Part shown: piece after piece, positions 59,564 to 64,000 of the stretch
Layout: every line of letters begins with the position of its first letter
Numbering within the stretch: the stretch's first letter is position 1
DNA from: Steinernema hermaphroditum
Lineage: Eukaryota; Nematoda; Chromadorea; Rhabditida; Steinernematidae
Assembly (NCBI GenBank): GCA_030435675.1
Contig: CM059621.1
Span: 8,122,001 to 8,186,000, forward strand
DNA: 64,000 bases
Reading direction: 5' to 3'
The notes under the pieces: generated by a model
Databases searched by the model: none
Seen by the model: only the letters and a program-made list of their open reading frames with translations
Told to the model about the DNA's origin: nothing
Position numbers and translations under genes: made by a program

Positions 59564-61093
59564 GTCAAAGATTGCCGCGTCGTCTGGGCGTTTATGTGGT
59601 GGGTCCGCGCCGTTCGCTTTTCTCCGCCGGCCAGTTTACGCACCGAGGGGACAGATCGAATTACAGTCGGGCGACGCCGAATGAAAACTGAGAATACAGT
59701 GGAAAAAAAGACGAATTAGAGAGGGTCGGTTTGCATTGGACGGCCACGTGACAAAGTCATGAACGACCTCTAGGCGACACTGGTTCGAGGATGTGTTGTT
59801 GGACGCCATCTTTCGAGAACTTCTTGATGTGTCGTTTTTCGAATTTGCCGAATTGAGAAGCGTTTTTTGAGCATTATTCTGGTTTTTTTTCTTCGAAAAA
59901 TGGGACTAAAAGATTAAGTTCTTGTTCAGCACAAGCAAAGATCGAAAAATGAAGCGCGGGTATGCAGGGTATGCAGAATCAAGTAACATTGTATGTACAA
60001 ATCGGCCCTTCCACAGATCGATCATCTTAGAAATTCTTGATCCCCTGATTTAAAATATGTTCCAAGACTTGCGCCCCAAAAACAACCCAAAAGAACTTTT
60101 GAGAACATATTTTCTTGAGAACATATTGTTAATCAAATCGGATTGTCGAATGCGGAGACCCTAGAAAATGCGTTGACTTCAGTGATTCTGGCTATAGGCA
60201 GACTCTTTGTACCCGTGGGCGAAGTCCTTTCTTTCTTTTTTGCCTCGCCACCGATGGTCACTTTTTCTCAGCACCATCTGTTCCTCCAGTCCATCCTCTC
60301 CCCGGACCCACTCCTCTCCACGGCAGTCAGCTGACTTTCCACTCGATTTATCTTCTTCCTCCTCCTCAAGTTCTCTCCGGGCCATGTGCTTCCAACGCAC
60401 TTACACGTCCGGCGAGGAAAGAACTCGCCGCGGCCTAGTCATAATCAGGGCAATCATAGTGAATGGGATGTCCGCGAAGGTGAGTGGGATAACGAGATGC
60501 TTTGCACTTTGACGACCGCCGTTTGCAGAAACCGCGAAAAAACGTCGATTGCGTTTGCAGAGGAATTCGACGAAAAAGAGTTCTGCAGCCGGCGGGCGCC
60601 TGTGGTGCGACCGAAAAAACGTTCGGGCAAAAAACGAGAGCGATGACTTCCTGGAAGCCCAACTGAATTCTGTGACGGCTGTCACGTTTCGAGGCTCGAT
60701 TTTGTCGCCAAAAGCTAACAAACAGTCGCGTTGTTTGATTGGGGGAAGCGCTTTATCTCGGTCAAGTTCAAAGTACGTCGAAAAGCAGAGTGTGAGGCGA
60801 GGAGGAAGGCTCTTCAGAACGGAGTCTTGGGGGGATCGTAGGGAGGAGTTGTGTGTGGAACGGTCTTCGGATTGCAGAAGCCGAGGCAGACCTGAACAGC
60901 CAATTAGAGTCACAAAGTGCGTTACTCCTTCATAAATTGTGTCGAAAGAAAAGGAGAAACAAAAGAAAATGGCGCGTCGATGAATCAACGTCACAAAGGC
61001 TTAGGCCTGTCTAGACGCCTGTGGGATTAGGCGTGCCCTGCGCTATTTTGGGTCCGGCTTCTTCTCATCACAAAAGATTAAATCGCTACGTTC

Positions 61094-63339
61094 TACAGAG
61101 GGAACAGCTGGATTCCCCTGCTCTCCTTATATTTGACATTTGAGGGAGTGCCATAGAAGTTCTTCCGATCAGAAGTGATCAGCTCTACGTTACCTGCATG
61201 ACGAGAATGACGAATTCGACAAGCGAGATGATGCTGAGTCCGAGCCACAGTCCGATCTGACCTCCGAGGTCGGAGAGAAGGCTTACGATCTGGAACGGGA
61301 GTCAGATGCCCAGCAAAGCCACGAAGGTACCGAATATCCGCCGCTCTCCTTCATCGACTCGTAGTTCAGCTTCGAGTAGTACACCTCCACGAGCGCTCCG
61401 TTGTTTTTGTACGTTTCGTAGCACGACTCGGGGAACGTCCCCTCCATGCAGCCTCCGATGCTCTCGGTGGAGCCACTCGGCCATCTGGCCGAGGAGACGA
61501 GGCCCTGGTAGACGCCTTCTCGGCACGGCTGGGTGCAGTTGTTGAAGGAGGACTGTTTGGTGAGGGAGCGCCAGCAGTTGACTAGGTTGAGATACGGTTA
61601 GGAGGTGACTTACTCTCAAATGCTTCGGAACAAGTTTGAAGTCGACCTACACTGGCTAGCCGTTTCCACGCGGCACACCTCGACGTCCGCGTAGTGGGGC
61701 TTCGGGTAACTCGGGTCGTAGCAGCCGCACCTCTCGACCATCTCCTGCTGGTACATCGACCGCTGACACGCCTCGGCACTGTAGTCACCGTCTCTCGCGT
61801 AGAGGAAGTTCGACGGCTTCTCGTTGGAACATTTACCGTAGGGCGGGCCAAGACGTGACACCTCTCTCTGGAAGACGCCCTGATCCAGGCAGGAAGAGTG
61901 GAGTGGACTCACGTAGTTGACGCCGATGGAAGCCGAGGTGCCCGTGGCGACGACATAGCCGGTAATGTCCGGGAAGATCAGCTCCGTCTGATCAGTCACG
62001 ATAACCCTCATGCCGGCGCTCTCGCTCGTGGCCAGATACTCTCTCCTGTCGGTCAACAGAAGCAGTCGAAGTCCGTAGGTGGGTCCCGCGCGCTTCGCAG
62101 AGTGGTTCGACTGCTGGTTGAACGTGAAGCACTGACCCATCCGGGGGTCCTGCCACGCGGTCCAGTCCCTGCAGATCTCTCCTTTTCTGTGCTTAAGGGT
62201 AATTGTCTTACGACAGGTTGCACGCGTAGGTGTTGAAGCTGCAGCTCCGGATCAGTTCCGGGAGGGAATCGACCGCGTCTTCGGCGTTGTAGGCCCCCAT
62301 CTCCAACGCGAGCAGATTCCGTGTGTGGGTTTGCAGGGCACCGGAGTCCAGTATGTCCATAAGACCGTACATTTTCCTTAACATTTTAGGAATTAAAATT
62401 AAGATGTATGTTCGATTTTCTGAAAGCGAACAGTTTTTGCCGCTTTTCCCGAGCTTTGTGCATTCCTTGGGACTCTGTGGGAATAAAGGCCATGAGGGCC
62501 ATCTTCGTCGTTGTCTACAGGAACAAAAGACGAGTATGGAAAAGAAGTCTACCAAATGAGAGACTGTCTAGCAGAGCACTGCCTCACAAAGGACAAACTG
62601 TCTAGTAGACTCGCATGCAGAGCTCCATTGTCAGCAACTTTTCTTGGTGATCTTCTATGGCTGTGAAGACCATATTTATCACAGCCGTAAATGTTGTCCA
62701 CGGCCGTTCGCGCAGCCTACCTATAGCCCTCCAGAGTCTCGTCGACCTTTCCACTGCAGCGAGGATCTTCTCCACAGGAAATCATCTCCAAAGCGTACTG
62801 ATACGTATCCAGCAGCCTCTTTACCTGAACCAATCGAGGTGACACTCGACCCACAACCCCCTTACGTTCGGAAACTGTTTGAGTTCGGACGCCTTGTAGG
62901 GATTCAGGTTGCATACCGTAACCGCGGGGAAGGGTCGCTGCTCGAATTTCAGCTGAATCCTGCTTCTGTATCTGAGGATCTGGGGGCGCCTCACCTCGAT
63001 GCTGACGGTGATCGGATACGCGTAGTACTTCATGACGAGCATACTGACCTGCCATATCATAAGTGCCGAGGCGACTACTGTAATCAGGCTCCAGAAGACG
63101 ATGAAGAAGCATTTCTTGGAGCGAACGGCTTGAGGGATTCCGTGGCACGTCGTCCACTCGCTGAAGGAGACCAGTGGAGCGACGACGCCGCGCACCCTCG
63201 GATTCTGCTTCGTCGAGGGTGGCGGGGGCGAGGAGTACGGTGGAGGGCCACTCGGAGGGCGTCCGTCCTTCATGGTCTCGAGGCACACTGAACGGAGCGC
63301 TGCACCCCGAACGTTCTCGGAGCCTGGCAACGAGGACAT
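61094..63339 (-). CDS. DEG/ENaC (degenerin) sodium channel subunit
   Basis: Eight exons (minus) keep phase and give about 531 aa: 62866-63339, 62721-62824, 62212-62376, 61913-62168, 61651-61867, 61331-61581, 61194-61289, 61094-61126. The N-terminal cytoplasmic part is Pro-rich ([10 protein letters not shown]) and ends in [11 protein letters not shown] with the gating His-Gly. TM1 is [19 protein letters not shown], followed by [13 protein letters not shown]. Extracellular landmarks: [37 protein letters not shown] and FNNCTQPC. The TM2 entry is [21 protein letters not shown] with the GLS selectivity triplet. These are trimeric amiloride-sensitive or acid/mechano-gated channels; the gating stimulus is unknown. 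The last 11-codon exon is optional: without it the frame stops two codons past 61194. Confidence 0.94.
62600..62622 (-). repeat. Inverted copy of the nuclear-receptor 3' end in degenerin intron 2
   Basis: Read on the minus strand, this matches 58708-58730 base for base over 23 bp, with a few further matching bases 5' of it (GGAR before it). It lies in the 344-nt intron between the degenerin exons 62721-62824 and 62212-62376. Confidence 0.9.
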
Positions 63340-63439
63340 CGCCGGATGAATATTCAATGACGATCCTGGCCGAATGCGTTTATTATCGCCACAGGATTCG
63401 GGATTGCACGTATACGAGAAACGAAAGAAAGAGCTTAAA
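63340..63439 (-). promoter_or_regulatory. Intercistronic region of a possible operon
   Basis: Only 100 bp separate the stop of the KCTD-like gene from the degenerin ATG on the same strand. The gap holds AATAAA (in GATAATAAACG) followed by an acceptor-like CGGCCAG, the arrangement seen between genes of nematode operons, where a downstream spliced leader is added. Confidence 0.5.
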
Positions 63440-63709
63440 TCAAAAGAGCCGGGAAGTGGAGTCGTCGCGGATGTGGCGCGCACGATCGACGTTGAAGACC
63501 GGCGGGATGTTGCGCGCCAGGTTTTCGTCCTGGAGGCGTCGGGGTTCCGGGATGCCGGAGGACTTGCGGAGCGCCACGGCCACCTGGTGGACCTGCTCGA
63601 TGAGGTCGTCCATCATCGCCTCCTTGCGCGAAATCGTGCGGTGTTCGTCGAGAAGCCGTTCCGAAATGAGATTCTGCAGAGTGTCGATGCCGAAGAACTC
63701 CGCTTCGCG
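63440..63709 (-). CDS. KCTD-like (T1/BTB) protein, last exon only
   Basis: A CACTTTCAG acceptor opens a 90-codon terminal exon starting REAEFFGIDTLQNLISERLL. This is the end of a potassium-channel tetramerisation (T1/BTB) domain, whose family form is 'REAEYF.L..L...L'. A helical tail follows (MMDDLIEQVHQVAVALRK), then a polar end. KCTD proteins commonly serve as Cullin-3 adaptors or GPCR-effector partners; neither can be tested from this piece. The rest of the BTB domain is not found in the remaining 290 bases, so the upstream exons lie beyond the window. Confidence 0.75.
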   Translation of the reverse strand, partial: REAEFFGIDTLQNLISERLLDEHRTISRKEAMMDDLIEQVHQVAVALRKSSGIPEPRRLQDENLARNIPPVFNVDRARHIRDDSTSRLF

Positions 63710-64000
63710 CTGAAAGTGGCGACGTGGATTAGAACACGGATGTGGATAATCCCCTGATACCCTTGATCTAATATCTCAGTAGAAGAGAACCTTGTTTTCG
63801 GATGGTTTCCTTACAACTTATAGCACGTCAAAGAGCTTAAAAGGGCGTTAACGTGCATGACGAACTCTCCTAGAATGAGTCACCTGTAATCCACAGATAG
63901 TACTCAATAGAAGGCAAACAACTTTTTTAAATACGAAGTGAGTCAATCGGAAAGAAACACAAAGAGAGGAAAGTGCACTTCGGGAGTACCTAGATGCGTG
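63710..64000. other. Intron of the KCTD-like gene
   Basis: No exon-like sequence; presumed intron leading to exons past the window edge. Confidence 0.5.

Larger units (their letters stand above)
58729..61093. other. Receptor 3' UTR and intergenic DNA
   Basis: Two poly(A) signals fall in the first 840 bases. Beyond about 59.6 kb only unrecognised overlapping ORFs are seen (for example minus 60401-60994). Confidence 0.55.

Noticed and set aside
60401..60994. 198-codon minus ORF
   Set aside because: Unrecognised, with an open plus frame across it; no exon signals.
1..64000. CRISPR arrays, rRNA, bacterial-style operons or phage
   Set aside because: No regularly spaced repeats, rRNA-like sequence or prokaryotic gene organisation; the window is eukaryotic throughout.

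Overview
This is a nematode genomic window. The evidence is a LIN-2/CASK gene, an MSP-domain sperm protein, an srsx-type chemoreceptor, an HNF4-derived nuclear receptor with the nematode P-box, a degenerin channel, introns of about 40-50 nt ending in TTTCAG/TTTTAG, acceptor-like AGs just upstream of start codons (consistent with spliced-leader trans-splicing), and mariner, Tc1-like and LINE debris. The style of one F-box-like ORF recalls Steinernema, but the species cannot be fixed from sequence alone. Exon borders were read by eye from reading frame, GT..AG signals and remembered protein families; every multi-exon model given keeps phase throughout.

Layout. 1-7.8 kb: mostly intergenic, with a tandem repeat, one orphan exon, a LINE remnant and a Tc1-like remnant. 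7.8-16.6 kb: lin-2/CASK (+), with a small single-pass membrane protein gene nested in its 3.4-kb intron. 17.0-18.8 kb: lysine-rich repeat protein (-). 20.0-20.5 kb: MSP-domain protein (-). 21.3-22.3 kb: srsx GPCR (+). 23.2-25.2 kb: Wnt ligand (+). 25.3-27.1 kb: RING-like protein and an F-box-like gene with an in-frame TGA (-). 27.6-31.2 kb: secreted mucin-like, cysteine-module protein (+). 31.6-32.3 kb: RMD-like TPR protein (-). 33.8-34.7 kb: dead mariner. 36.7-37.0 kb: small single-pass membrane protein (-). 38.6-41.0 kb: DEAD-box RNA helicase (+). 41.4-43.1 kb: fukutin/LicD-like type II membrane protein (-). 43-53 kb: gene-poor, with two weak ORFs. 53.4-58.7 kb: nuclear receptor (+) with a 3.4-kb first intron. 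61.1-63.3 kb: DEG/ENaC channel (-). 63.4-63.7 kb: last exon of a KCTD-like gene (-) that runs off the window and may share an operon with the channel.

There is no sign that these genes form one pathway. Several act at the cell surface (Wnt, GPCR, degenerin, CASK scaffold, two tiny membrane proteins, the secreted cysteine-module protein). The parts most likely to be undescribed are the two tiny membrane proteins, the cysteine-module mucin, the tandem-exon lysine-rich protein, the TACCGTA-type motif scattered through introns, and a 23-bp piece shared exactly between the receptor's 3' end and a degenerin intron.
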